Assembly: GCA_015143295.1 (NCBI GenBank)
Contig: CM026565.1
Span: forward strand, 26,172,052 to 26,236,051
Source of the DNA: Tetracentron sinense
Lineage: Eukaryota > Streptophyta > Magnoliopsida > Trochodendrales > Trochodendraceae
Direction: 5' to 3'
Length of the DNA stretch: 64,000 nt
Made by a program: the position numbers and the translations under genes. Below are positions 44,142 to 55,256 of the stretch, one piece after another. Within the stretch, counting starts at the first letter, position 1, and each line of letters begins with the position of its first letter. The notes under the pieces were generated by a model. The model ran no database searches, was not told where the DNA came from, and saw only the letters and a program-made list of their open reading frames with translations.

Positions 44142-45225
44142 TGGGAATGGCGGCAATTGCATTACCGCCATTCCCTGTATTCATGTTCTGCAACTCTCCC
44201 CTGCACACTCCACCACCACTCCTCCTGCATACCAACCCTTCCAGTATGCAGGCACGTTCCTGCCTATCCCCTTACCTCCTTCAGACCCCTGATAATCCCC
44301 ATGTATCCTCATATCCTCTCCTATAAAGGGCAGACCACCCTATGGCCAAGATCATATGCAAAAAACACCCTAGAGACACCCTGTCCGAACCCCTAAGCAG
44401 TTAGGATCTCCTCCTAGTAGCTCCACAAAGTCCCTTTCCGCTTCCCAACACCTAGGTAGCAGCACCACCGTGCTCCACCGCCTGCAGCAGCACCTCAGCC
44501 ACGCACAACACCACCACTAACTCTACGCTATCCGATAGTAGGGTAGGGCTTCCTCCTACCCCTTTTCATTTGTTTTCACAACATTGTGAGCCCCTGGTCC
44601 ATTCCAGGGGACTTTGCTTTCGGTTTTGCAGGTGAACCCACTACGGGGAGGTCTCTCCCACCTCCCCCACGGGTATAGCAGCTTTCTAATGACCTCCTAG
44701 GCTTCTGGGGGTCTTACACATCATGGAGGAACCCCTGGTATCCCTCTGGTAACAGCCCTGTAGGGCAAATTTTGATTTCTAAAAAAAAATCACAGTCTCG
44801 GCAATATCAGTGCCGACACCAGTGCACATCACTGTTTCAGAGCTCGTGGGCCCCACCTGAGGACTTTTGGGCCAATCCAAAGCATGGGTTAGAACCCTCT
44901 GGGTCTCCCTTACACTTCACCTGAAGACCTCAAGACCCATAGTTAAGTTTAACTAGGGTTAAAATGTCAAAAAACCAAAACTGTCACAGTGTCGGCAATC
45001 CCAATACCGACACTTTGTTATTTCATGTGGCAGTAAGTTTGGGCCCACACCAGGCCCATATGGAGCACCCCCTGGGGCCCACTTCAAGTCCATTACCTTT
45101 CCCTCATCCAGGGCTTCAAGACCATAGGTCGTAGGCCCCCTGACTCCTCTCGTAACTGGAGTTATGATCCTCCAAAGTTGGAGAAAAATCACCTCAAACT
45201 GTCGGTAATCTCTTTACCGACAGTG
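44142..45225. repeat. Four GGCGGTAA/GTCGGTAA-type hairpins in LTR B3
   Basis: Hairpins are at 44142-44176 (GGGAATGGCGGCAAT/ATTACCGCCATTCCC), 44792-44821 (CTCGGCA/TGCCGACA), 44986-45015 (AGTGTCGGCAAT/ATACCGACACT) and 45197-45225 (ACTGTCGGTAA/TTACCGACAGT). Confidence 0.8.
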
Positions 45226-45799
45226 TGACTTTTGTTCTTTTTGTGGGCCTTACAGTGGGCCCACGGCCCATAAGGGCCCTCCTCTGGACTTGAATTGACC
45301 CCTGAGGCCCATCCCGAGTTTGACAAGCCCCCTGCCTTACCTTAACCCTTGGTTAACTTAACCATGGTTAAACATTAACCATAGTTAGTTAAACTAACCT
45401 TCATGGAAAAATTCCCAAAAATCTTAGAAAATCCCAAATATTCTAAAACTTCAAAAAATTGTATTTTTGATTGCATGCTCATACCTAACCACGGTTGGAT
45501 GAGCTTAACCATGGTTAACACTTGGTTTAACCATGGTTAAGCCCACTTAAACCTTGGTTAAAATCCTAAAAAATAGGAAAATTATAAAAAGGAAATATTA
45601 ATCCAAATCCAACTTTTTACATTGCCTAACCTTGGTTATCTGGACTAACCATGGTTAAACTCATGTCTTAACCATGGTTAGCCCATTTAACTTGGGAATT
45701 TAGGGAAAATTCCTAAAAATGTTCAAACAACATTTAAGGACCATAAACATACCTTGGACCTTTCCTAACCCCAGTTAGCAATCCTAACAACGGTTAAAC

Positions 45800-46145
45800 C
45801 TTTTTTGCCTACCGGGCCTAATTCCAAGCCTATCGGGCTTACCCTTGGCCTACCGGGCCCAATCTTGGCCTACCAAGTTCACCCTTGGCCTACCAAGCCT
45901 AATCTTGGCCTACCGGACCCAACTTTTGACCTACTGGGCCTAACTCTAAGCCTACCGAGTTACCTTTGGCTTACCAGGCCCAACTCTAAGCCTATCGGGC
46001 TCACCCAAGACCTACCGGGCCTAATCCTAGTCCACCGGACTAAACCCAAGCCTACTGGGCTTACTCTCGGCCTACCAGGCCAAACCTCGGCCTACCGGGC
46101 CAAACCCTAGCCTACCGGACTTCAACCTTGGCCTACCGGGCCTAA
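45800..46145. repeat. ~24-bp minisatellite of CCTACCGGGCCTAA units in LTR B3
   Basis: About fourteen degenerate units read (TTGG)CCTACCGGGC(C/T)(T/C)AA(T/C)C(C/T). Neither B1 nor B2 has this array. The plus-strand reading frame here is a repeat artefact. Confidence 0.85.
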
Positions 46146-46657
46146 TCAACATGACCAAGCACTTGACCAACCCGGTCAACCACCCCTAACCTTCCACCCC
46201 TAACCTTCCAGCTAGACCCTAAGCTACCCTTGGTGCACACACAATATTCCCTTAGCCTCGATACGGGCTCATATATCAGAACTACGCTCAGTCTGATCTC
46301 ACACCCAATGTGAGTTTGTAGGTAACCCAACCCGGATTCGACGCTAGTTTAGCTTTTCCCTTCTTGGATTAGTATAAACTAAATTTATGGCATTTGATTA
46401 ATAACTTGACTTTAATTGGCTTAAACCTAGTAATTAGGGAACAGTTGCAAAACGGAAGTGTCAGGGTGCCTAACACCTTCACCGGACTTAACCAAAACTC
46501 TTACCTAGAACTCTAAGTAGACTAAGACCTTATCCATTACAATGGAACTTATCCCTGCCGAATAAATAAGTGGCAATTCTAAACATAAAATCAACAAACT
46601 ACATTGCCAAACAGCACCCTTGTCAGCGGGACCGAAATCCCTGTTCACAACTACTAC

Positions 46658-47383
46658 ATAACACAGTTAGAGTACTTTTATGAAGAATGTCACTTATGTC
46701 TTCCTCTAAATACAACATAGGTCTCCTCTTTATTGGTGAGGTCATATATCATCAAACTAAAATAAATGGGTGGGACCCACAATTTTTTTTTCATGATTTT
46801 CATTAACCTCTTATCTTTCCTAAAATTTCGTCCTCATTATTTCTCTCCTTAAAGACAATGTTCCTTGGAAACCTTTGTCCTCCTTTGATTTCTTGTGTCA
46901 GATCTTCTATTAATCATATTTATTTAACATGATAATTATATTTCTACAATAATAGAGATTGAGGTGAAGATGAGATACATATTTCTACAATTTCATATTA
47001 ATATTTTATACTACTACTATATAACATAGTTAGAGTGTTTCTATGAATGCTACCGTTGACAGTTAGAGTGTTTCTATGAATGCCACCTTTGTCTTCCTCT
47101 TTATGCAACGTGGGACTCCTCTTCATCTGTTCAAACTCAAATCAATAGGTGGGACCCATAAATTTCTATCATGATCTTCATTTAACTCTTATCTTTCCTA
47201 AAATCTCTCCCTCATTATTTCTCTCTTTAAAGATAATGTTCCTTGCAAATATTTGTCCTTCCCTCATTGATTGTGGCAGCTCTCATATTAATCATAATTA
47301 ATAAACATTATTATATTTCTATCATAATAGAGATCGAGATGAGGATGTTGGTACATATTTCTACAATTTTATATTAAATAAAC
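46658..47383. repeat. 363-bp tandem duplication upstream in unit 2
   Basis: ATAACA(C/T)AGTTAGAGT starts at 46658 and 47021. Both units run through GGTGGGACCCA, TCATGAT(T/C)TTCATT and ATGTTCCTTG to AATAGAGAT. Unit 1 holds only one, shorter copy (17266-17560). Confidence 0.8.
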
Positions 47384-47510
47384 AATTTGATGTAAAAAAA
47401 AATTGGTCTAGAGAAATGTTATGTAATTTTATCAAATAAACATATCATATCTTAAAATTTATATTATTTATTTTGCTATTTTTTTCATTTTCTCTTGCAA
47501 CGTACAGGAT

Positions 47511-47921
47511 CAGGGGCAGAGCCACATGGGGCCGGGGGGACTGAAGCCCCCCCACCCTCAACTTTGGAATTTTTTTTTTGGGGGAAGTGTTAACTTGGGT
47601 GTAGCATGGGAGCAAGGACGAAGCCGGCTGGTAGCGATGGGGGCTCTAATCCCCCCCTAAGCTTTTGAGCAGAAAAAAAAAATTAGTACATATATTATTT
47701 AATTTAAGAGGGCGTAGGCATGAGAATTATTTAGTTTAAGATGTCTTAGCCATGAGCAAGGGAACGATTGCACCTAGCTATAAGAATATATATTATTTAC
47801 AAACGGACAAAGAGACGAGATATCCCATAAACTTGGCCCTAAAAAAAACGATTTGGGAGCTATGCCCCCAACCCCACACCTCATTGTTAGCCCCCGGAAG
47901 AAAATCCTAGCTCTGCCCCTG
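47511..47921. mobile_element. hAT-type MITE, 411 bp
   Basis: Terminal inverted repeats are CAGGGGCAGAGCCA at 47511 and the complement of CAGGGGCAGAGCTA at 47921. These are the widespread plant hAT ends. Flanking octamers TACAGGAT and CATGGGAT agree at five of eight positions, a decayed target duplication. The interior is C-rich and non-coding. It is absent from unit 1. Confidence 0.8.
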
Positions 47922-48956
47922 CATGGGATGTTTACTAGTGTGTATATATATATAAACATGCCTGCTTGCACTTCTTTGTCTCTTCCACTTAGATAACCCA
48001 AATGCCCATACTTTCTTGAAGATAGTCGCATCCCTAAGGAGGCATGCTAGCCCTACTCTCAGCCAAAAAGCAATAAATATTTTTGTGTTAATCAATTGCT
48101 TTTTATAATCAGTTAGGTATGATAAGCAAAGACATGTGTTATTGTCTTCCATTAAGAGAGAAAGTCACATTTTCCACTCTCTCTCCAATGAAAAAGAGAG
48201 TGAGTCTCAAAAGAAAGTATTGCTAGAATAAGGCGACGTTTGGATAGACTTTCCCCCAACAAATTTTAAAACTTCTGGTCAGTGAGTTGGTGAAATAGAA
48301 GTTGTTTTCCGGTCAGAATAGGGCTAGCACGCCTCTCAAATGGATAAGACTCTTGGAATCGTGATGGTAGGGCTGTTGTATTAGTTAGGGTCTTGCTAGG
48401 GTCATTTTAGGTGGCGGTTGGTTGTTATAGCGTCCAAATTCTCAGAGGATAGTGCCAGGATGTTTAGTCTACTTTGTGTGTGACTGGAGAAGATCCTAAG
48501 TCTAGGTGAAAACATTAGACTTATACTCTTACTAAGGCTTAAGATTGCCTCTGGCTATGCCAGGGAAAAAAACTTCTGCATTAGATGTTAATGTTAATGA
48601 ACCATAACTATGTAGTCCTATTCCTAATAGATTGACTCCAAAATAGCATATCCAAATTATAAGAAATCCCATAGAAGTTGGTTGCCTGCTTTTAGGGCCT
48701 GCTTTAGGGCTAGGTAGGGCTAGTTCTCTTGCCCGCTTGTCGGGCTTAAAGCGGAACTTAGCTTCTCACTAACAGAATCGTAAGCATCATTTCATCAAAC
48801 GAGACTTGGATCGAGGAACAAAAGCTGACTTTGGACTAAATCCTTCTTATGTAGGGCAATTCAATCTTTTCAAATGAAGGAAGCCGAGATAAATAGACAA
48901 GTCCAGCTCGTGTTCGCTAGTAGATCAAAAACTCCATCTCCTTTCCTTTGCAGCCC
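47922..48956. other. Non-coding part of duplication unit 2
   Basis: 48417-48956 aligns with 17565-18088. 47922-48416 has no counterpart in unit 1 and includes at 48115-48235 a reverse-complement relative of the MITE at 63547-63664. No gene was seen. Confidence 0.55.
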
Positions 48957-49076
48957 ACAAATCAGCGGACATGTGGCAATAAAAGGGAGAAGTCATTTCA
49001 TTTTCTCCCCACGGTTTTGACTTCTCCCCACTTGATATCTCTCCCCCTTTTTATCGCCACATGTTCGTTGATTTGT
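48957..49076. mobile_element. Foldback MITE, about 120 bp (unit 2)
   Basis: Orthologue of 18089-18209 with arms ACAAATCAGCGGACATGTG and CACATGTTCGTTGATTTGT. Its presence in both units shows it predates the duplication. Confidence 0.7.
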
Positions 49077-49148
49077 GGATGCCAGAGACAATCCTGAGCC
49101 AATTAACAACCCCTGTCTATTAGTAGGGCATACAAGATCTGGCAAGTT

Positions 49149-49275
49149 TTTTTTTTTTAGTTTTGGAACTCGGGGTGTCCCCAACCCTTTGAGTCAGGAC
49201 TAATCCCCGAGGGTACGACGTGAGCCCGCAACCCGTCACACCAGGTAAGTCCGGGTAAACCCATGCGGAGCTAGC
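49149..49275 (-). mobile_element. Au-like SINE, 5'-truncated, 127 bp
   Basis: On the minus strand GCTAGCTCCGCATGGGTTTA leads to a core with ACGTCGTACCCTCGGGGATT and GGGTTGGGGACACCCCGAG, ending in an A-rich tail. A perfect 11-bp target duplication TCTGGCAAGTT lies at 49138-49148 and 49276-49286. Unit 1 has the single uninterrupted site at 18272-18282. The core resembles the Au SINE family (family knowledge). The tRNA-related head is largely missing. Confidence 0.88.
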
Positions 49276-49286
49276 TCTGGCAAGTT

Positions 49287-50426
49287 GCACACACAAAACC
49301 CTCCGGATGTAGATTCTAACGACAATTCATTAGAAAACTAATATGTTAATGAATAAAGAAAATTTTAAATTTGTGAGTAGCAGGTAGGGTGGCAATACCC
49401 ACGTGATTTGTGTGATTAACTTTGAGATTTTGAGCCGCGGGTTCAAGATATAATTTTAAATATGTATTATGATAAGGGTAATTTAAGAATCGTTAAAAAT
49501 AAAATAAGTGAATTTTTGTTGAGCAAATATTTTTATGTATTTTATAATAATCCTATCAATGCATTTTTTGAAAGAGCTCGAGTTATCAAATTAACTAGTC
49601 TCAATGGTAGGACCTCATACTTAATATATACTAACTATTAGTTTTAGATTTAATATTGTTATAATTTTAGATTTAACTAAATAATTTTTTAATTAAATGA
49701 ATTAGGTGGGTGCATTTGGCTGTTGTGGTCTAGGTTTGAACTCTTATTTATGTTAGCAATTTTGGTCCTCCAAAACGAAATTCTTTTCACAATATATATC
49801 GATATTTCACAAAATTTTGGTTTGTGAAAATAATTTTAAATTTTGTGAAATATTTAAGTTTTTATAATTTGGCCGAAATAAATTTGTGAAATAAATTTTT
49901 CAAAAATTTGGCTGAATTAAATTTTAATAAATTTATACTAATATTATTATTTTATTTTTAAAATAAATTATAAATTTCAAGATTTTGATAAATTTGGGAT
50001 CATTTCAATATATCTCGCTATTTTATTATAATTTTGAAATTCTATAATTTCATCCAAAATTTTGAAATATTGAAATATTGGCCGAAATTAGTAAACCCGA
50101 AATAATAGTCATTCCAGTTTCGTAAGATGGGAACAAAATCAAAATTTTGCCAGAGGTAAACCAGATTTCGAACCATGGACTTGGTTTAAATTTGCCATCC
50201 CCCACCACTTATTAACGGATTGGATTTGGTTAGGTTTACTTAATGGGTGGGTCTCAAACCCAACTGCTTACCCAACCCAATCCTTTAAAACGGCAAATGA
50301 GGGACCCGATTCATCTAAGTTATGTCTTTGCCTTCCAAACTAGACTATGGGATAATCTAAAACTAAATAATGTCATTCCATCAATTCCATCAATTGCCGG
50401 GCGATAGCAGATGGCTTTTTATTTAT
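49287..50426. other. AT-rich intergenic DNA of unit 2
   Basis: It aligns with 18283-19530 of unit 1. No gene is seen. Confidence 0.6.
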
Positions 50427-50570
50427 GGACTTTGCTATTGAGACCGTAAAGGGTCGAGACAGTGCTTGTGATGCATGGATCTCAAAATTTCATTAAACCT
50501 ATTTTTAAAATTTTGAGATCCGTGCGTCACATGCACGGTCTCGGCCCTTTGCGGTCTCGCCAGCATTTTC
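50427..50570. mobile_element. Foldback MITE with GAGACC termini (unit 2)
   Basis: It starts GGACTTTGCTATTGAGACCG and ends with the near complement ..CGGTCTCGCCAGCATTTTC. The interior pairs GGATCTCAAAATTT with AAATTTTGAGATCC. ATTTAT flanks both sides (50421-50426 and 50571-50576). Unit 1 lacks it (19519 onward). A related element is at 61058-61235. Confidence 0.7.
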
Positions 50571-50784
50571 ATTTATTTTATTCGTCATTCTCAATTTTGG
50601 CGTTAACACTAAAGGGACAACGAGTTAGTGCCTAGTATTTTGAAGCTTGTAAGGTTAGATGACGTTAACTGAGGTTAGATGACGCACCCCTTAGGATCGT
50701 CCAAAAACCTTCTAGTGAGGGATACACTAGCATTGGGCTAGCCCATCCATGTGTGATAGTAAATGGCATCAACTTTTTTTATGG

Positions 50785-51134
50785 GAGATTGAATCACAGC
50801 CAATCGTGATTGAATTCAGGGAGAGTTCATTCACTCCCACATGTCAACACTTGTTCCTTTTAACCCCTATTAACCATGGTTATGACTATAACCCTTAGTG
50901 TTCAATAGTCTAACTTTAGTTTTTTGAAAAAAAAATATTAAAAAAATATTAATCCTAAGAGTTAAAAATTCTTAACTAGAGTTAAATATTTTTCTAATAC
51001 TTTTTTTCAAACAACTAAGGTTAGATTATTGAACACTGAGGATTATTAGATTTTAACCACGGTTAATAGAGGTTAAAAGGGACACACTTTAACATGTGGG
51101 AGTGATTGAACTCTACCTGAATTCAATCACAATT
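50785..51134. mobile_element. MULE-like MITE (unit 2)
   Basis: Orthologue of 19762-20113, with the same inverted arms beginning GA(T)TGAATCACAGCCAATCG. Confidence 0.65.
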
Positions 51135-53986
51135 GGAAATATGGAGCTTGTTTTGGTTGGTGTGTCAGCTGCAGTGGTCGTTGTAGCTGTGACGAGACGC
51201 CTTCACAAAGCTAATCGGGTCAATGACCGGTGAGGAGACGCTGGAAATTCCTTCCCGCCTCCTCTTTTTGACATATTTAGTCTCTCTCTCTCTGGTAGGT
51301 GCACAGTGAGTCTTTAAAAGAACATAAATCCGTCCGTTAGTATTCGACTAAAAAAAAGTCGGGTCAGTACAATGCAGGAAAAACTAAGTTTTCTGCACCC
51401 TGCACCCACCTACCAGGGTTGGTGCAGTTGGCTAGCATCCGGGTTTTCCTCCACGTGATTGTGTGTTGAACTCCCACTCCTCTTGGGGCCGGAGTGAAGA
51501 ATTCTTAGGACGAATATATGTACCAAGAAAATAATGGGTTTAGGGTATGAAGTTTGGGGGTTCAAGGGTAGCCCCTGAGGTTTTTTTTGTTTTTCGGGAC
51601 TAATTTTGGGTCCATGGCGGTCAAAAAAATTCCTTATTGTTGTATTTCAATAAAAATCCGGTACACAAATAATTGTTTGTATCACACAAATATCTTCAAC
51701 CATGAAAGGCTAAACCTATATTATTAATTAACTTATTACTTATTGGTGGTCCCTTAATACAAGTGGCTGATTAGTGATTACTGGCTTCTTAATTTCATTC
51801 AATTATAATTTTAAACAAACTCTCTTGAAATGAACTAAAGGAACACAAAAAAGAGGGTAGGATTTAGAATCAGATCAAATCACAGTCAATTGCGATTGAA
51901 TTCTCCCCTAGTTCACTTACACCCTCAACCAATCCATGTCCCTTTTAACCCTTATTAATTGTCGTTAGAATTCACTTAGTCCTTAGATTCAGCAAATCTA
52001 ACCTTGGTTTTCTTAAAATATATTAAAATTTGTTAACCCTAAAGTGTAAAAGATCCTAACTAACTAGAGTCAAGGGGTCTCTCTGAGTGCTATTGAACTC
52101 AATTTGATAGGATCTGGTCTCATGAGCTAGTAGTTGTAAAGTAAAAAACTAAAGAGTAAAGAATTACAATTAGAAGGACTAATTTTTTAAAAAGATTACA
52201 AATAAAAGCATCGAATTTTTAAAATTATAATATACCCCTATAAAAGGACTTGCTTAAGATTTAAGAAAAGAAATATTAAAAGGACTTAAGGGTTAAAACA
52301 TAAATTTTTATAATACACTGTAAAATTCAAAATTTTGGGTTCCATTATAGAGACAGAACTGGTTAAATGCAGAAATGGGGGCGGGAGGCATTACATAGAT
52401 AAAGCAATATTTTTTTTTAATAATGCTACTATATAATAAAGAAGAATTAGAAAATTTGTGGGGAGCCACCCCTTCACTCCTCGACTTCATAGAGAAAATT
52501 TTAATGGGTCGGTTCAGACACCCGAAGAGACTAGTCCTTGCCTCGAAGGGTTTAGGACGCCTCCCTTATCAAAACAAATGTCAAACTTTATGATTTGTCA
52601 AACCCATGTTACCTCGTTGCACTAAGTAGACTTAATTACCAGTCAGGTTCAAACCGTAGAGGATGGAAAGCAAGGGTGTAAGTTAGCCGCCCTAAAAAAA
52701 GCCTGCTCGGTTATCATAGATTTAGGGATGGACTCGATTTTGTACGCCCATACTAGTGTTGGCGAGGCTAGGGATTAGCTTCTTAAAAACCAACCCAGTC
52801 CGACATCTTTACTTCTATATTTTAGATGTATAAATATATATATTAAAATATTTTTTTGATAAAAGGTAATAAAGCACCTAACAATGCGCAACTAGAACTA
52901 AGGTAACCGCTAAGGTGCTATACATATATTGGTGAGTCCAAGCAATAACTCCAAAAGGGCCTAACAAATAGAGGGGGTTGACATCATGTGCTTGTGTTAA
53001 CATGTATTTTATTTCATGTCTACGGATCCCTCCCTTCACTCACACGCACACATATATATATATATATAAACATAATATAATGGTTAATATATGTATTATT
53101 TGGGGTCGGCTTCTCTACACATGTGTGTTTCATAATTGGAATAAACATTATAAACTCTAAAAATTAATACTGATCAACTTTGAAGACTTAATTTTAACTA
53201 AGATTAATTAGGTGACCAACTCATTATACACATGGTGTCTTCGCATAGGGTGGGCAGGCATTCCACCCATGAGAAATGCTCACAGCCTCAACACATAGAA
53301 ATATATTATTATCAAATAAATTAACCAATTATAATGGTCCCTCTGGTATGAAACCGTCCAAACCAAACTTTGACTCATTGGAGAGCTCTTTTGAGAGGGG
53401 CGTTAATGGGATGGATTGGCCCAGGTAATTACTACCCAACCCAACCCATGTCTTAAGTCACAAGGCCCAAGCTTAGCCTAGGCCCATGACAACCAAATAA
53501 TTGATGCCAAAGCCCATATCACGACTATGTAGATGGGCTGGGCTTTTGGTTATTGGCTAGTATCAAGACTACGTAAGTATATTATCATATAAAGAGGAAA
53601 GCTAAATCCAACCCATTTTATTTAGCAAGCTGTGTATAAATGACAGGAGGGTCCTACTCACCCCTCATTAACCCTAACAACTAACTCCTATAAATGATGC
53701 CATGCCAGGTAAACAAAATTGTGCTCTTTTAAAATTAAGTCATAAGACAATACGTAACATTTTACAAATGCAATAAACTAACGATGCACAACTGCCCGTC
53801 TAACGTGGATCTGAAGGTGTGGCCCTATTGAAAGAGGTCTGGGATCAATTCCTAGAAATAGTAACCCTGATATAATCGTAAAAGTTCTTTGGGGGATGGA
53901 GATGGACCACTTACCCCACTAGTGTTAGCAATAAAATGCTTTTGACGCCGCCGAAATTTGCAATTTAAAACAAAGATAAATAAATA
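51135..53986. other. Repeat-poor intergenic DNA
   Basis: To about 51480 this is the end of unit 2 (one copy of the 254-bp block of 20181). Beyond, 51880-52050 is half of a MULE-like MITE (CAGTCAATTGCGATTGAATTC). A short (TA)n lies at 53053-53068. No gene or complete element was found. Confidence 0.5.
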
Positions 53987-54162
53987 CCCCTGGAGTGTAG
54001 CCTAGTGACCAAACGAACGAACCGTAAACCCAGAGGTCTTGAGGTTGATACCTGAGCTCCCCTCACTATCAGATGCATGGGTTGGGGGTTGACCTGTGCA
54101 TCATATTGGATTTAGTCTGAGCTGAGCCCAGGATATCACGTTCATAAAAAACAAAAAACAAG
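53987..54162 (+). mobile_element. tRNA-derived SINE, 176 bp
   Basis: The pol III A box TAGCCTAGTGACC is at 53998-54010 and the B box GGTTGATACC at 54043-54052, with usual spacing. A non-tRNA body and an A-rich tail follow. A perfect 12-bp target duplication GATAAATAAATA is at 53975-53986 and 54163-54174. Confidence 0.88.
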
Positions 54163-54379
54163 GATAAATAAATAAACCAACAATTCAAACATCCATAGCA
54201 TATGTCTATTAGGAAACACGTTTAGCATGCCAACTAAAAACAAATCCTTATATGGATTAAGACAACCTTTAATTACCACATTAAACTTGTGTTAAAGTGA
54301 GAGCAATTTTTTCTCTTATATGGTATTGACATATTGCTTGCCATTTGTGATTCTGGCGACTCTCTATTCCTGTACAATC

Positions 54380-54475
54380 TTTTTTTTTTTTTGTGGTAAA
54401 GAGGGTGTCCGGACCTCTTAGAGCACCTGACTAGTCCCACATACGTGCAATACCCCTCAAGCCACACGCACCAGG
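54380..54475 (-). mobile_element. Au-like SINE fragment
   Basis: The plus strand starts with a T run, then GGGTGTCC, GACTAGTCCCAC, ..CACCAGG. Order and motifs match the SINE at 49149-49275. It is 5'-truncated and no clear target duplication is seen. Confidence 0.6.
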
Positions 54476-54574
54476 TACACAATGATTAATAGAGTTAAAT
54501 AGTTTGGTCCACTCATATACACTTTCACTTTCTAATGACCTATTTAAAATACTCTGGATTTTAATTGATCTTAC

Positions 54575-55110
54575 CTAAACTCTATCTATCACCACCTGCT
54601 TCACCTCGCCTGGGACAATCTGCCAGTGGTGATAATTGATGGGGATAACATGCCCAACCTTAGACAAAACCCCAATATTGAAGCGCAATAAGTCGCCCGC
54701 TGTGCTGCTCGTGGGCTGTCCCAACTCATTAACCCACACATGGATGCTACCGATGTTAGTGGTGGTTTCGGCTTGTTTGGACCCCTGGTCCATCTGCGAC
54801 GTTGAGTGTCTGAACACAGTATATGAAAACCAATAATAATGCATGAAGTTTAAATGATATTTAGAATTACAAAATTAAATTACTTTCAAATTCATAGTAA
54901 CTAACATGACATGATTCACAATTACATGTTGTCTGCTCAACCATGTGCTGGGACTGGGAAACCTCAGGATAAGGTGGCATAGGCAGACTAGACGGCCCGC
55001 CATGAGGCTGTGATGGCGCAGCAACTATCCTACTACTCCCACCCTAGTGTTGAGATGGCGCAGCAGCACTGGAACTCCCATACTCATGCTGGGATGTCCT
55101 AGCCTGACTG
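54575..55110 (-). pseudogene. Degenerate En/Spm-associated plant transposon protein
   Basis: 54590-54760 (minus) reads IHVWVNELGQPTSSTAGDLL .. HVIPINYHHWQIVPGEVKQV. This resembles the domain in plant CACTA-linked proteins whose members read '..V..N..GQP.G..A..L...IG...R..VP..Y..W..VP...K..IW'. Upstream (54900-55090) is a Ser/Pro/Gln-rich low-complexity stretch (GGPSSLPMPPYPEVSQSQ) containing a stop. The normal Trp after Ile is missing. Partial and probably non-functional. Confidence 0.5.
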
Positions 55111-55112
55111 GG

Positions 55113-55256
55113 TGACTAACCAGTATGAATGCGCCGATTTTTCCTCCTTTCTTGACAGAGTGACTGACCAGTACGAATGCGCCGATTTTTCCTCCTGGCT
55201 TGACAGAGTGACTGACCAGTACAAATGCGTCGATTTTTCCTCGAGTACTTCTTCTC
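55113..55256. repeat. 48-bp tandem repeat, three copies
   Basis: TGACT(G/A)ACCAGTA starts at 55113, 55161 and 55209. Each unit contains AATGCG(C/T)CGATTTTTCCTC. Period is exactly 48 (16 codons), so a minus-strand frame stays open across it. Confidence 0.85.

Larger units (their letters stand above)
43744..46649 (+). mobile_element. Solo LTR of Tat/Ogre-like family B (copy B3), 2906 bp
   Basis: It starts TGTAAGCACCCAATTTTTAC and ends ..CCCTGTTCACA. Flanks ACTAT (43739-43743) and ACTAC (46650-46654) are a target duplication with one change. It shares with B1 and B2 the many TTAACCATGGTTAA palindromes, the AT-hairpins, and the GTGGC(G/A)A(C/T)TCT block near the 3' end (46569). It additionally carries a GCCTACCGGGCC minisatellite. 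It lies within unit 2 only. Confidence 0.85.

Noticed and set aside
45805..46330. A proline-rich 101-codon frame resembling a structural protein
   Set aside because: It is produced by the CCTACCGGGCC minisatellite inside LTR B3.
54371..54490. Target duplication for the SINE fragment at 54380-54475
   Set aside because: GTACAATC and GTACACAAT are similar but not identical, and boundaries are uncertain, so none is claimed.
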